A stretch of DNA of 64,000 bases from ZLKRG44 sp964555705. Lineage in GTDB: Bacteria; Planctomycetota; Phycisphaerae; Phycisphaerales; SM1A02. Position numbers and translations under genes: made by a program. Below the pieces are notes generated by a model that was given only the letters and a program-made list of their open reading frames with translations, searched no databases and was not told the DNA's origin. Shown one piece after another: positions 1-8,377 of the stretch. Position 1 is the first letter of the stretch. Each line of letters starts with the position of its first letter. The stretch spans positions 16,124 through 80,123 of the forward strand of contig CAZKTN010000008.1 of assembly GCA_964555705.1 (NCBI GenBank), written 5' to 3'.

Positions 1-630
1 CACGAGCGCAGTCGCCGCGACCCACACGGCATCGGCCGACCGGCCCATCGCCTCGAGCGTGCGGTGCGCGGTGTCGGGCGCAGCGACGCCGCTGAGCGAC
101 TGCTGCACCGTCGACGCGACCACTCCCGTGGCCTGCACGGCTGGCCATCCGATCGCCATCGCCACTGCGCCCACCGCCATGGCCCGCCAGGCGCCGATCG
201 GGACCGACGCACCCGCCGGCACCGCGGCGTCACGGGTGATGATCCCGGCCAGCGCCCACCAGATGCCGGCCACCAGCAGCAGCTGCGCGCCGTAGTTCGC
301 CAGCGACGCGATCGCGCGTGCGCGCAGGTCATCGGCCGGTCCTGTGCCAAGCGCCTGCGCAGCCGCCGATGCCGCCGCGGCACCTGCCACCATGAGCACC
401 AGCATCAGGAAGAGCGATGGCCCCGGCGCGAGCGGCCAGCGCACACGCTGGGGCCCAAGCGCGAGCGGCCTTCGCCCGCGGGCGTACGCCGCGCCGAGCG
501 CCGCCACAGCAGCCGCAGCGATGGCCACATACATGGAGGCGAGCCAGCCCTGCGGACCTTCGGTCGCGGATGGGGGATCCGCAGCTGCCGTCTCCGCGAG
601 GGCTTGTTCCGGTGCGGCTATAACGCACAC
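1..630 (-). CDS. CPBP-like membrane protein, N-terminal part (cut by window edge)
   Basis: Open reading frame on the minus strand running off the left edge. From the GTG at 630 the protein begins with a hydrophobic stretch (VCVIAAPEQALA), followed by an Ala/Leu membrane segment, a PLALGP motif, and further hydrophobic segments (LFLMLVLMVAG, LLLVAGIWWALAG, MAVGAVAMAIGWP). It reaches QQSLSG...PDTAHRTLEAM at the edge. That order resembles the region before the catalytic EE...R motif of planctomycete CPBP-family intramembrane proteases, but the catalytic part lies outside the window, so the family call is an inference. A TTG further upstream would give a better signal peptide (preceded by Arg) but would overlap trpC. 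It is divergent from trpC. Confidence 0.45.
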   Translation of the reverse strand, partial: MCVIAAPEQALAETAAADPPSATEGPQGWLASMYVAIAAAAVAALGAAYARGRRPLALGPQRVRWPLAPGPSLFLMLVLMVAGAAAASAAAQALGTGPADDLRARAIASLANYGAQLLLVAGIWWALAGIITRDAAVPAGASVPIGAWRAMAVGAVAMAIGWPAVQATGVVASTVQQSLSGVAAPDTAHRTLEAMGRSADAVWVAATALV

Positions 631-649
631 TAGAGCAAGGCCCCACAGG

Positions 650-1459
650 ATGCATGACGCGCTGGGACATCTCGTTCGCGCCAAGAGGCGCGAGGTCGCT
701 GACCTCGCCGCATCGATGCCAGTCAATGAGCTCCAGCGCCGCTGCGCGGACATGCCGCGTCCGCGCAACTTCTTCCAGGCGGTGGTGGACCACGGTGACA
801 CGACGCAGACACGCATCATCGCGGAGATCAAGCGGCGCAGCCCGAGCGTCGGACCCATCAGGGAAGACCTCGATGCTGCGGACATCGCACGACAGTATCA
901 CGCCGCGGGCGCTGCCGCGATCTGCTGCGCAACCGACGCCAACGGCTTCGGCGGCACCCTGGCGATGATCGAGGCCGCGCGCGCCGCAGTGCCGCTGCCG
1001 GTCATGCGCAGCGACCTGATCGTGGACCTGTGGCAGGTGTGGGAGTCGCGCGCTGCGGGCGCTGACGCGATCCTCCTTGTGGCCGAGGCGCTGCGCGAGT
1101 GCGACATCATCGACTTCCAGATCCTCGCGGTGGAGCTCGGCATGACGACGCTGCTCGAGATCCACGACGTGGAGAGCTACTACCGGGTCAAGGACCACAT
1201 CGGGTTCCCGCATCCCGGGTACGCGCTGCTTGGCATCAACAACAGGGACCTCGACACCGACTCGGTCAACGTGACCCAGTCGATGCGCATGGCTGACCTG
1301 ATCGAGGACCGCTCGATCGTGGTGAGCATGTCGGGCATCGCGACGCCTGCGCACCTCGACCGCCTGCGCGCGCACGGCATCTGCATCGCACTTGTCGGCG
1401 AGAGCCTGCTGCGCCAGCCCGATCCGGGCGCCGCGCTCCGTTCGCTGCTTTCGCCATAG
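650..1459 (+). CDS. trpC: Indole-3-glycerol-phosphate synthase family protein (TrpC-like, altered active site)
   Basis: 269-residue TIM-barrel protein of normal TrpC length. TrpC converts carboxyphenylaminodeoxyribulose phosphate to indole-3-glycerol phosphate in tryptophan synthesis. Recognisable blocks are AEIKRRSPSVG (residues 59-69, with Glu59 and Lys61), GADAILLVAEAL (137-148), LLEIHD (168-173, Glu170), LGINNRDL (194-201, Asn198) and LVGESLLR (248-255). Two residues normally invariant are different: the catalytic lysine of the RKDF motif is Ser121 (PVMRSDL), and the glutamate of ESGI is Met227 (SMSGI). The enzyme may therefore be impaired or specialised. The start was chosen at the ATG at 650, where family similarity begins; the open frame extends further upstream. 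It stands alone, divergent from the CPBP-like gene. Confidence 0.8.
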   Translation: MHDALGHLVRAKRREVADLAASMPVNELQRRCADMPRPRNFFQAVVDHGDTTQTRIIAEIKRRSPSVGPIREDLDAADIARQYHAAGAAAICCATDANGFGGTLAMIEAARAAVPLPVMRSDLIVDLWQVWESRAAGADAILLVAEALRECDIIDFQILAVELGMTTLLEIHDVESYYRVKDHIGFPHPGYALLGINNRDLDTDSVNVTQSMRMADLIEDRSIVVSMSGIATPAHLDRLRAHGICIALVGESLLRQPDPGAALRSLLSP

Positions 1460-1515
1460 CGAGACCGCGCTGCCGGGAGCGTCCGGACCGGACAGCACAC
1501 GGGGCTGACTTCGCG

Positions 1516-2673
1516 TCAGCGGGATAGGCGCGCGAACGCACCCGCATGCGCAAGCCGCTCCGCGATCCTGATCCCCGTCAGTGCGGCGCCCACACGAAGC
1601 TGGTCGCCGGCGACGAGGAGCAGCACGCCCCTTCCGGGCTCGAGGCTCCTGTCCGCGCGGATTCGGCCCACAAGCACAGGATCCCTGCCCGCGGCGTGGC
1701 GCGGCTCAGGAAAGCTGTTCGCGGCCCGATCGTCGACAATCTCGATGCCGGGCGCGCCCGCAAGCGCGTCACGCACACGCGACTCGGTGGCCTCGTGCGT
1801 TGCCGCGACTGGCGCATCGAACGCGACCGCAATCGACTCGCTGTGCGCACGCAGCACAGGCACACGCACGCATGTGGCCGCGACACGGACCTCCGGATCC
1901 GACCAGAGCCTCTGAGTCTCCACCAGGAGCTTGCGCTCCTCGGCGTTGCTGCCCTCGCTGTCCACCGCGCTGTTGTGGCTGAACACATTGAAGAGCGCGG
2001 GCCGCCCGAAGACCGGGCTCCTGAGCGGCTGGCCCGAGGCCCAGTCACGCGCCTGCTGCTCGAGCTCGGCCATCGCCGCAGCGCCCGCGCCGCTGACCGC
2101 CTGGTAGGTGCTCACCACCATCCTGCTGACGCGGGCGAGCGCACGGAGCGGCGATACCGCGAGGAGCGCGATGACCGTCGAGCAATTGGGCACGGCCACG
2201 ATGCGGGGACCCCGTGCACCGGACGCTGCGGCATCAAGCGCATCGCCGTTGACCTCGGGGAGCACGAGCAGCGCATCGGGATCGGCGCGGAACGCGCTCG
2301 AGTTGTCGATCACCCAAGCTCCCGCCCGGATCGCCGCAGGCGCGCAGGCGCGCGAGATCTCGGATCCCGCGCACAGGAACACGATGTCTGCCCCTGCGAG
2401 CGACTGGCCCGAAAGCGCCTCGACAGTGCACGTGCCAATGCCTGGCACATCGATGCTGCGTCCGGCGGATCGCGGGCTCGCCAGCAGCCGAAGGCGACGG
2501 ACAGGAGTCGCGCGTTCCGAGAGCAGCGCGAGGAACTCGGCGCCCACGGCACCGGTGGCACCGACCACCGCCACATCGAGCGCCCTTGACGCATGGGCAC
2601 CCTCGGCAACGGCCCCATCGGGGCTCGCCGAGGGGGACAGGAATCTTGCGCGGAAATTGGCGGGTTGGCTCAC
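1516..2673 (-). CDS. asd: Aspartate-semialdehyde dehydrogenase
   Basis: Reduces aspartyl phosphate to aspartate semialdehyde with NADPH, the branch point to lysine/diaminopimelate, threonine and methionine. The 385-residue protein has the NADP-binding VVGATGAVG near the N-terminus, FLCAGSEIS and IDNSSAFR, the catalytic cysteine in VAVPNCST, and the SGAG and RVPVLRAHSES motifs carrying the active-site histidine. All expected catalytic features are present. The start is set at the GTG at 2673 because a perfect AAGGAGG (2684-2678) lies just upstream; an in-frame GTG at 2688 would overlap that ribosome site. Its 5' end faces the small peptide gene at 2727 with only 53 bases between them. Confidence 0.95.
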   Translation of the reverse strand: MSQPANFRARFLSPSASPDGAVAEGAHASRALDVAVVGATGAVGAEFLALLSERATPVRRLRLLASPRSAGRSIDVPGIGTCTVEALSGQSLAGADIVFLCAGSEISRACAPAAIRAGAWVIDNSSAFRADPDALLVLPEVNGDALDAAASGARGPRIVAVPNCSTVIALLAVSPLRALARVSRMVVSTYQAVSGAGAAAMAELEQQARDWASGQPLRSPVFGRPALFNVFSHNSAVDSEGSNAEERKLLVETQRLWSDPEVRVAATCVRVPVLRAHSESIAVAFDAPVAATHEATESRVRDALAGAPGIEIVDDRAANSFPEPRHAAGRDPVLVGRIRADRSLEPGRGVLLLVAGDQLRVGAALTGIRIAERLAHAGAFARLSR

Positions 2674-2726
2674 GGTGCCTCCTTGCACGGCCGAAGGTGA
2701 ATCGTACGTTCAACCAAGGAGTCAAC

Positions 2727-2918
2727 ATGCATCCCAGCAAGTACAGCCAGTCCGATTCGTCCACGCACGCCAACCCCACCAGCGGATCCACGAAGGGCAT
2801 CCGGCGCATGAGCGACGCCGAGCTCGAGGCAGTGTCCGGTGCAGGTGTCGGCCGAGTCCGCCGAAACGCCAGCGCAGCCCGTCGCGGAAGGATCCCGACC
2901 CGCCGCGGCAGGCGCTGA
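2727..2918 (+). CDS. Double-glycine-type leader peptide with Arg-rich core (putative bacteriocin/RiPP precursor)
   Basis: 63-residue ORF with an excellent ribosome site (AAGGAG at 2716-2721, five bases before the ATG). The N-terminal half is hydrophilic and ends in RRMSDAELEAVSGAG (residues 26-40). This matches the LSxxELExVxGG leader read by C39 peptidases, with Gly-Ala-Gly in place of the usual double glycine. The remaining 23-24 residues (core) contain ten arginines, one Ser and one Thr, and no Cys, Asp or Glu, so the product would be small and strongly cationic. It lies beside, and convergent to, a three-gene NHLM-type export operon whose C39 peptidase would be expected to cleave it. A hairpin terminator follows at 2978. 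No tailoring enzyme is seen nearby. The assignment is inferred from leader motif plus context. Confidence 0.75.
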   Translation: MHPSKYSQSDSSTHANPTSGSTKGIRRMSDAELEAVSGAGVGRVRRNASAARRGRIPTRRGRR

Positions 2919-2977
2919 TCCCGTCATCACAGTCGACGTTCCGGTCCCGATGCTCCTGTGGACCGGACGCCTGAGCG

Positions 2978-3014
2978 ACCGTTCCCGGAGTCTTCGGGAA
3001 CGGTTCTCACTTTT
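2978..3014 (+). terminator. Rho-independent terminator after the peptide gene
   Basis: Perfect 10-bp inverted repeat, ACCGTTCCCG (2978-2987) and CGGGAACGGT (2995-3004), with a 7-base loop, followed by a T-rich stretch ending in TTTT at 3014. It lies 59 bases after the precursor peptide stop, which suggests a short, dedicated transcript. Confidence 0.75.
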
Positions 3015-3089
3015 GCGCGGCGCACGCGGCCTGCGCAAATGCTGCTCAGGCGACCCGCACCTGCGGGTAGGGCACCTCGGCCGCATGCA

Positions 3090-5183
3090 CTACGTGAGCG
3101 ATGCGGCGAGGAGCTCGCCGAAGAGCCCCCCCTGCTGCCGCAGCCCGTCGAAGGTGCCCTGCTGCACGACACGTCCCGCATCGAGCACATAGATGCGGTC
3201 TGCCTCGCGCACGGTCGAGAGCCTGTGGGCCACCACGATGCGCGTTGCGCCCGTGGCCGCCACGCGCCGCATCACGTCGGCCTGCACCTGCTCATCGAGT
3301 GCGCTCGTCGCCTCGTCGAGCACCAGCACGCGCGGCGCCGCAGTCAGCGCACGGGCGAGCATCACCTTCTGCACCTGGCCTCCCGAGAGCGTGCGCTCGC
3401 TCACGAATGTGCGCAGCCCCAGCGGCAGCCGCGCGAGGTCCGCGGCGAGTCCCGCATCAGCCGCTGCCCGCTCAGCCTCTGCATCTGTGCACAGCGTGCT
3501 TCCGATGATGTTGTCGAGGATCGAGCCCGGCATGAGCCTCGCGTGCTGGATCACGGTGCCGAACTGGCGGCGCACTGCGCTCATGTCGAGTTCCGCAACA
3601 GGATGGCCGTCGATCGTGACCTGTCCGCTGGCAGGCTCGACCATCCCGAGCAGTGCCGCCACGAGCGATGACTTCCCGCTCCCGGATGGGCCGACGATCG
3701 CCACGAACTCCCCGGGTTCCGCCCGGATCGACACATCGTGCAGCGCGTCGCGCGCTGCGCCAGGATGGCGGACCGTGATGCCCTCGACACCGATCTGGCC
3801 ACGCAGCTGCCGAGGCACGATGCCGCCGGACGATCGCTCCGGCACTGCGGCAAGTATCGGCGCCATCCGGTCGAGCGCTGGCCGCACGAGCGCGAGATCC
3901 CCGAGCCGCGCGCCAAACTCGAGCGCTCCGGAGAGGGCGCCGGCGAATGCAGCCACGAACGCGAGATACGCCGCCGACGACTCGCCACCCGCAAACACCC
4001 ACCACAGGAGCACGGTGCCCATGACCGGCCAAGCCGCTGACGCAACATCGAACCGCACGCGCCATCTGCCGGAACGCACGACCGCCATGCGCGCATGACG
4101 GTACTGCTCGAGCCAGCGGTCTATCACTCGGTCTGTCGCCGCCGCCGACCTGATTGCCTCCACGCCCGCGAGCGCCTGCAGCAGCTCGGACGCCGCGCGG
4201 CCCTCTGCCTTGAGCTCGGCTGCGCCCCACCGGGCCCGTATCGCCGCAACGCCGACACTCGCCGCGAACGCCACGGCGATGACTGCCCCACCGATCGCCG
4301 CCGCGCCCGCATCGACCCACACCATGGCGATCACGTAGGCGACCGAGAACGCGCCCGCGATCAGTCCCGCGATGGCCGCGCCTGTCATCGTCGACTGCAG
4401 CTCGTCGAGCGCGAGCAACCTGTGCGCAAGTCCCCCGGACCCCTGATCCCTGAAGAACCCCATTGGAAGCCTCGCGCACCGGTGCAGCGCCGCACCAAGC
4501 AGCCGGAGCGCACCACGCGACTCGACACGCGCGAGCATGCTGGCGCTGACGAAATCGCAGCACGCGCTCGTGGCGGTGACGGCCAGGAGCGCTGTGCCGA
4601 GCATGGCGAGCGATGCAAGGTCGCCATGCGGGATGATGTGCGCCACAAGAACGGCCACCGCGACAGGAATGAGCGTGTTGAGGAGCGCAGCGGCCGCCGA
4701 CAGTGCTGTGGCGGCCGAGAGCTCCCGGCCAGATCCCCGCAGCGCGATGCGCACAAGGTCCAAGGCACGTGCTGGCGCGTCGGGCAGCGTCGGGTGGAGC
4801 TGGCGCGCCGTCCGCTCGAGCGATCCCGCGTTGCGCTTGCTGACGCGCACAGCACCATCCGGCCCATGCATCCTGTACCCGCCGCGGCATGGCATGAGCG
4901 CGACCGGCGCATGGCTGTCGCGTGCGAACGCAAGCATGGGTCCTGCATCAGCTCGCCACCATCCCGGATCGAGCCTCACTGTGCGCATCGCGATTCCCGC
5001 GGCATGCGCCCATGCCTCCTCTGGCGGGCGCGTGAGGTCGATGTCATCCGGCTGCGGCATGCGGTGGATGTCGCAGCCTGATGCGTGCGCGACATGCGAC
5101 ATGCGCCCGTGCAGCGCACGCCACTGCGCCTCATCGAGTGGCGCACGCGCGCGTGCCTGCGCACTCGCCGCAACACGGCTCAC
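3090..5183 (-). CDS. NHLM-type export ABC transporter, ATP-binding/permease protein (no active C39 domain)
   Basis: 697-residue half-transporter. Residues up to about 140 form a soluble region without the C39 catalytic Cys. Then come the membrane segments (ATALSAAAALLNTLIPVAVAVLVA onward) and an ATPase with Walker A GPSGSGKSS, signature LSGGQ, Walker B VLVLDEATSALD and H-loop VAHRL. This order matches the second ABC protein of NHLM bacteriocin systems (TIGR03797-like). The start is the GTG at 5183, which overlaps the stop of the upstream transporter (GTGA) and follows a GGAGG. A longer in-frame start at 5528 would sit inside the upstream gene and is rejected. It probably works with the next protein as a heterodimer. 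Confidence 0.85.
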   Translation of the reverse strand: MSRVAASAQARARAPLDEAQWRALHGRMSHVAHASGCDIHRMPQPDDIDLTRPPEEAWAHAAGIAMRTVRLDPGWWRADAGPMLAFARDSHAPVALMPCRGGYRMHGPDGAVRVSKRNAGSLERTARQLHPTLPDAPARALDLVRIALRGSGRELSAATALSAAAALLNTLIPVAVAVLVAHIIPHGDLASLAMLGTALLAVTATSACCDFVSASMLARVESRGALRLLGAALHRCARLPMGFFRDQGSGGLAHRLLALDELQSTMTGAAIAGLIAGAFSVAYVIAMVWVDAGAAAIGGAVIAVAFAASVGVAAIRARWGAAELKAEGRAASELLQALAGVEAIRSAAATDRVIDRWLEQYRHARMAVVRSGRWRVRFDVASAAWPVMGTVLLWWVFAGGESSAAYLAFVAAFAGALSGALEFGARLGDLALVRPALDRMAPILAAVPERSSGGIVPRQLRGQIGVEGITVRHPGAARDALHDVSIRAEPGEFVAIVGPSGSGKSSLVAALLGMVEPASGQVTIDGHPVAELDMSAVRRQFGTVIQHARLMPGSILDNIIGSTLCTDAEAERAAADAGLAADLARLPLGLRTFVSERTLSGGQVQKVMLARALTAAPRVLVLDEATSALDEQVQADVMRRVAATGATRIVVAHRLSTVREADRIYVLDAGRVVQQGTFDGLRQQGGLFGELLAASLT

Positions 5184-7402
5184 CGATGGCCTCCAACAAG
5201 GGCCCGATACTCCGCAGATTGCGCGCAGAGCTCCTCGTGCGTGCCCTGCGCCGCAATCCTGCCGCCGTCGAGCAGCAGCACGCGGTCGCTGTGGCGCAGT
5301 GCCGATGGACGGTGCGCCACCATCAGGCATGCGATGCCCCGGCGGTCGAGCGACTCCATGATGGCGCGCTCGGTCATCGGGTCGAGCGCGCTTGTTGCCT
5401 CGTCCATCAGCAGGATCCGTGGATTGCGGCACAGTGCGCGCGCGATCTCGACGCGCTGCGCTTCGCCGCCCGAGAGGTTGGAGCCGCCCGCGAGCAGGTG
5501 GCGGTCGAGGCCGCCGCACTCGTGGCACAGGTGCGAGAGCTGTGCGTCGGCGAGAGCCTGCATCATCTCGCGCTCGTCAAGCGCGTCATCCCACAGCGAG
5601 AGGTTCTCCCGAAGCGTCGCCGCAAAGACCGACACACGCTGCGACACGATGGCCACAGTGCGCGCGCGCACGGACGGATCCATCAGCTGGATGGGCATGC
5701 CTCCGATCGTGGCCGTCCCCTCCCATGGTTCGAGCAGCCCGGCCGCGACACGAAGCGCCGTTGACTTGCCCGAGCCAGTCGCGCCGACAATCGCCACGCG
5801 CTCCCCGGGGTTCACGGTGCAGTCAACCCCGGCCAGGAGAGGCGCGTGGCTACGGCCGTAGCCGACGGAGATGCCGCGCAGCTCAAGCGGTCCGGCCGCA
5901 GCGGACATGACCTGCGATGCTGCCGGTCCTCCGGCCATGCGACTGTCCGAAGCAGGATCCTCAGGATGGCTCGCCACATCGTCGATGCGCGCCAGGTCGG
6001 CACGCACCACCTGCATCTGCCTCAGCAGGTCCGCGAGCTCACCGACGGGTCCCATGATTGCAACGAGCATCGCTTGCGCAGCGAGCAGCTCGCCCAGGCT
6101 CATCGTGCCACGCATCACGCACCACCCTCCGTAGGTGAGCGTGAGCGTGAAGACCACGGTGGCCTGCATCCATTCCGGTAGCGCATCCGCCAGGCTCGCC
6201 AGAATGCCCGCCTGCTGCCGTGACGCACTGACGCGCGCGGAGAGTCCCATCATGCGCGCGACGAAGTCCGCCTCGCGGCCTGCGGCCTTCAGGGTGGCGA
6301 TCGACTGGAGCCCGCTCGTGAGCGCCCCCTGCTGAAGCCCCTGCTGCAGCTGCAGCACATGCGCGCGGTCCTCGCGTGCGCGCGCCACCAGCCCGAGGCT
6401 CGCGAGCGTGACCAGCGCGCCGCCGATCGCGATCGCCGCAAACACGGGGCTGATCAGCGCGGTGGCGGCAAGCAGCGCCAGCAGCGTGACCATCTGCACG
6501 ATGGCCGGGACGACACGCTCCGCAAGGAGATCCGCCACCCCATCAGCCGCCGCGATGCGGTCGGCGACATCGCCGTCGAAGCGCTGGCTGAAGAACCCAA
6601 TCGGAAGCCGGAACGCGTGGCGCACCAGCGCCGCCGTGCGGCCTGTGCTGACGCGCTCCTGCAGCTCGACGCCGGCGCTTCCCGTGAGCCACACGAGCCC
6701 GCCCTGCAGCACGAGCAGCGTGGCCGCGATCCCGGTCATGGCCACAAGCCACGAGCGGTCGCCTCCTGCGAGGACGTCGTCGACGAAGGTGGCCATGAGC
6801 CCCGGCACAGCGACGGCTGGGACCGTGAGCAGCGCCCCGCCGATCGCCATCACCATGACGAGCGGCCATGATCCTGCAAGCCACGCATGGAGCAGCTCGG
6901 AGACGTGAGACGGAGGCGCATTGCGCGTGAAGGCAGCGCCGGGGCGAAGCGCGATCACGACACCGGTGAAGTGCTCGAGAAACTCCGCGTGCGGCACATG
7001 ACGGTGACCCACCGCAGGATCCATGATGCGCCATCCGCGGCGGTCCCACCCCTCAAGCACGACGAAGTGGTCAGCCCCCCAGTGGATGATCGCGGGTCCC
7101 TTGACCTCGGGCAGCGCACGAACCTCGACCTCCAGCCCCTCAGCCTCAAGGCCGTACCACTGGGCAGCCTTCACGAGACGCAACGCGCTCGCACCATCCC
7201 GGTCAACGCCGACCGTCTCGCGCACCTGCGCCAGCGGACGGTGCGAGCCGTGGTGCGCAAGGATGCTCGCGAGGCTGGCGGCACCGCACTCCGCAGCGAC
7301 AAGCTGCATCACTGCTGGCGCACGTTCGCGCCGAGCGGGTCGCGGGGGCGCGTCGGGAAGGGCCCCTCGTTGCGCCGGCGGAGTCACTGGCGCGCCAGCC
7401 AT
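5180..7402 (-). CDS. NHLM-type C39 peptidase/ABC transporter (cleaves leader and exports peptide)
   Basis: 740-residue peptidase-containing ABC transporter. The N-terminal C39 domain (about residues 30-155) keeps the catalytic triad: Cys39 in VAAECGAAS, His112 in GADHFVV and Asp128 in RIMDPAVG. Then come membrane segments (WPLVMVMAIGGALL onward), and an ATPase with GATGSGKST, LSGGEAQR, ILLMDEATSALD and VAHRPS. This is the architecture of NHLM system peptidase/ATP-binding proteins (TIGR03796-like) and of LanT/McbF-type exporters. Its N-terminus overlaps the HlyD gene by 19 bases; a GTG at 7387 giving a GTGA overlap is an alternative start. It is the probable processing protease for the peptide at 2727. 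Confidence 0.92.
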   Translation of the reverse strand: MAGAPVTPPAQRGALPDAPPRPARRERAPAVMQLVAAECGAASLASILAHHGSHRPLAQVRETVGVDRDGASALRLVKAAQWYGLEAEGLEVEVRALPEVKGPAIIHWGADHFVVLEGWDRRGWRIMDPAVGHRHVPHAEFLEHFTGVVIALRPGAAFTRNAPPSHVSELLHAWLAGSWPLVMVMAIGGALLTVPAVAVPGLMATFVDDVLAGGDRSWLVAMTGIAATLLVLQGGLVWLTGSAGVELQERVSTGRTAALVRHAFRLPIGFFSQRFDGDVADRIAAADGVADLLAERVVPAIVQMVTLLALLAATALISPVFAAIAIGGALVTLASLGLVARAREDRAHVLQLQQGLQQGALTSGLQSIATLKAAGREADFVARMMGLSARVSASRQQAGILASLADALPEWMQATVVFTLTLTYGGWCVMRGTMSLGELLAAQAMLVAIMGPVGELADLLRQMQVVRADLARIDDVASHPEDPASDSRMAGGPAASQVMSAAAGPLELRGISVGYGRSHAPLLAGVDCTVNPGERVAIVGATGSGKSTALRVAAGLLEPWEGTATIGGMPIQLMDPSVRARTVAIVSQRVSVFAATLRENLSLWDDALDEREMMQALADAQLSHLCHECGGLDRHLLAGGSNLSGGEAQRVEIARALCRNPRILLMDEATSALDPMTERAIMESLDRRGIACLMVAHRPSALRHSDRVLLLDGGRIAAQGTHEELCAQSAEYRALVGGHR

Positions 7403-8373
7403 GGCATCGCCAACGTGATCGGCGCGACCTCATCGACGGTGACAAGGATCTCCGCGCGGGATACAGGCGGCATCGCGTCCGGGAGCCCGCTGCCTCCGAC
7501 CCACGCCAGCCCTGAAGGCGTTGCCGCATCGGCATCCATCAGGATGACCACGATCTCGGGCGCATCGTCGGCGCCTGCACTCACCACCCGCTCCACCGCT
7601 CCCCGAGCGAACCCGTGGATCTCAGGTCGCGTGCCTTGCAGGCTCACCCTCACGCGCATCCCCTGCGCAATGCGCCCGCGTTCGGTGTCGCCCATGGTGG
7701 CCATGCACCGCACGCGCGCGTCGACGGCGGCCGGCGCAACGTGCGCGACTGACGTGCCAGGCTCCACTGCCGCGCCCTCAGCGACATCGATGGCGACGAC
7801 TGTGCCTGCCACCGGCGCACGCACCTGCGAACGCTCGTCCAGCTCCTGCGCCAGCCGCCGCACCGTCGCCGACACGCGCTCGATCTCCGCGGCACGCGCT
7901 GCACGGGCAGCCAGCAGCTCATCGAGCCTGTCGAGCGCCTGCGACTCCGGCATCGGCACCGCGCCATCTGGCCTGGCCATTGCCGTAGCGACAGACGCGA
8001 TGGCCTGCTGCTCCTCGGCGCGCAGGTTCCGGTCCGACTGCTGGAGCGCCGTCAGGAGCCCTTGCGCCTCGGTGAGCTGCAGCCGCAGCCCCGTCGCGTC
8101 GATCTCCACGACCAGCTCGCCCGCAGCGACGCTGTCGCCAACTGCACGGTGCACCTTCAGCACACGCCCCTGCGAAGACGAGGTCACGCGGAGCGGAACG
8201 TCGCCGCGCACCACCGTGCCCTGGCCGCGCGCGACGATCGGCACGCTCCCGGACAGGCTCCATGCGACGCCGAGCGACGTGAGGGTGGCGAGCGCAACGA
8301 GCGCCATCCACGTGCGCGCCGGCGGCGCAGGCGCGAGTGCCTGCAGTGCGTTGGCGGGCGCAGGCCTCGGCAC
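7384..8373 (-). CDS. HlyD-family secretion adaptor of the NHLM-type export operon
   Basis: 329-residue periplasmic adaptor (membrane fusion protein). One membrane anchor (WMALVALATLTSLGVAWSLSG, about residues 24-44) is followed by a biotinyl-lipoyl-like half (VVRGDVPLRVTSSSQGRVLKVHRAVGDSVAAGELV), a helical hairpin, and the second half (RSQVRAPVAGTVVAIDVAEGAAVEPG). This is the normal HlyD order but short for the family. The start is the GTG at 8373, five bases after the apaG stop; no strong ribosome site is visible, so the start is uncertain. It is the first gene of the export operon HlyD - C39-ABC - ABC, all with short overlaps, and would link the inner-membrane exporters to the outer layers of the envelope. 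Confidence 0.88.
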   Translation of the reverse strand: MPRPAPANALQALAPAPPARTWMALVALATLTSLGVAWSLSGSVPIVARGQGTVVRGDVPLRVTSSSQGRVLKVHRAVGDSVAAGELVVEIDATGLRLQLTEAQGLLTALQQSDRNLRAEEQQAIASVATAMARPDGAVPMPESQALDRLDELLAARAARAAEIERVSATVRRLAQELDERSQVRAPVAGTVVAIDVAEGAAVEPGTSVAHVAPAAVDARVRCMATMGDTERGRIAQGMRVRVSLQGTRPEIHGFARGAVERVVSAGADDAPEIVVILMDADAATPSGLAWVGGSGLPDAMPPVSRAEILVTVDEVAPITLAMPWLARQ

Positions 8374-8377
8374 CGGA

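Noticed and set aside
329..1498. Open frame on the minus strand through the trpC region
   Set aside because: Arg/His/Cys-rich translation with no family features; antisense to a recognisable TrpC-like gene.
1480..1520. Terminator hairpins between trpC and asd
   Set aside because: Only 5-6-bp stems overlapping the asd stop, without T-runs; too weak to call.
5184..5528. Longer N-terminus for the second ABC transporter
   Set aside because: That extension lies inside the coding region of the C39 transporter in another frame, and a GTGA overlap with a GGAGG fits the operon pattern.
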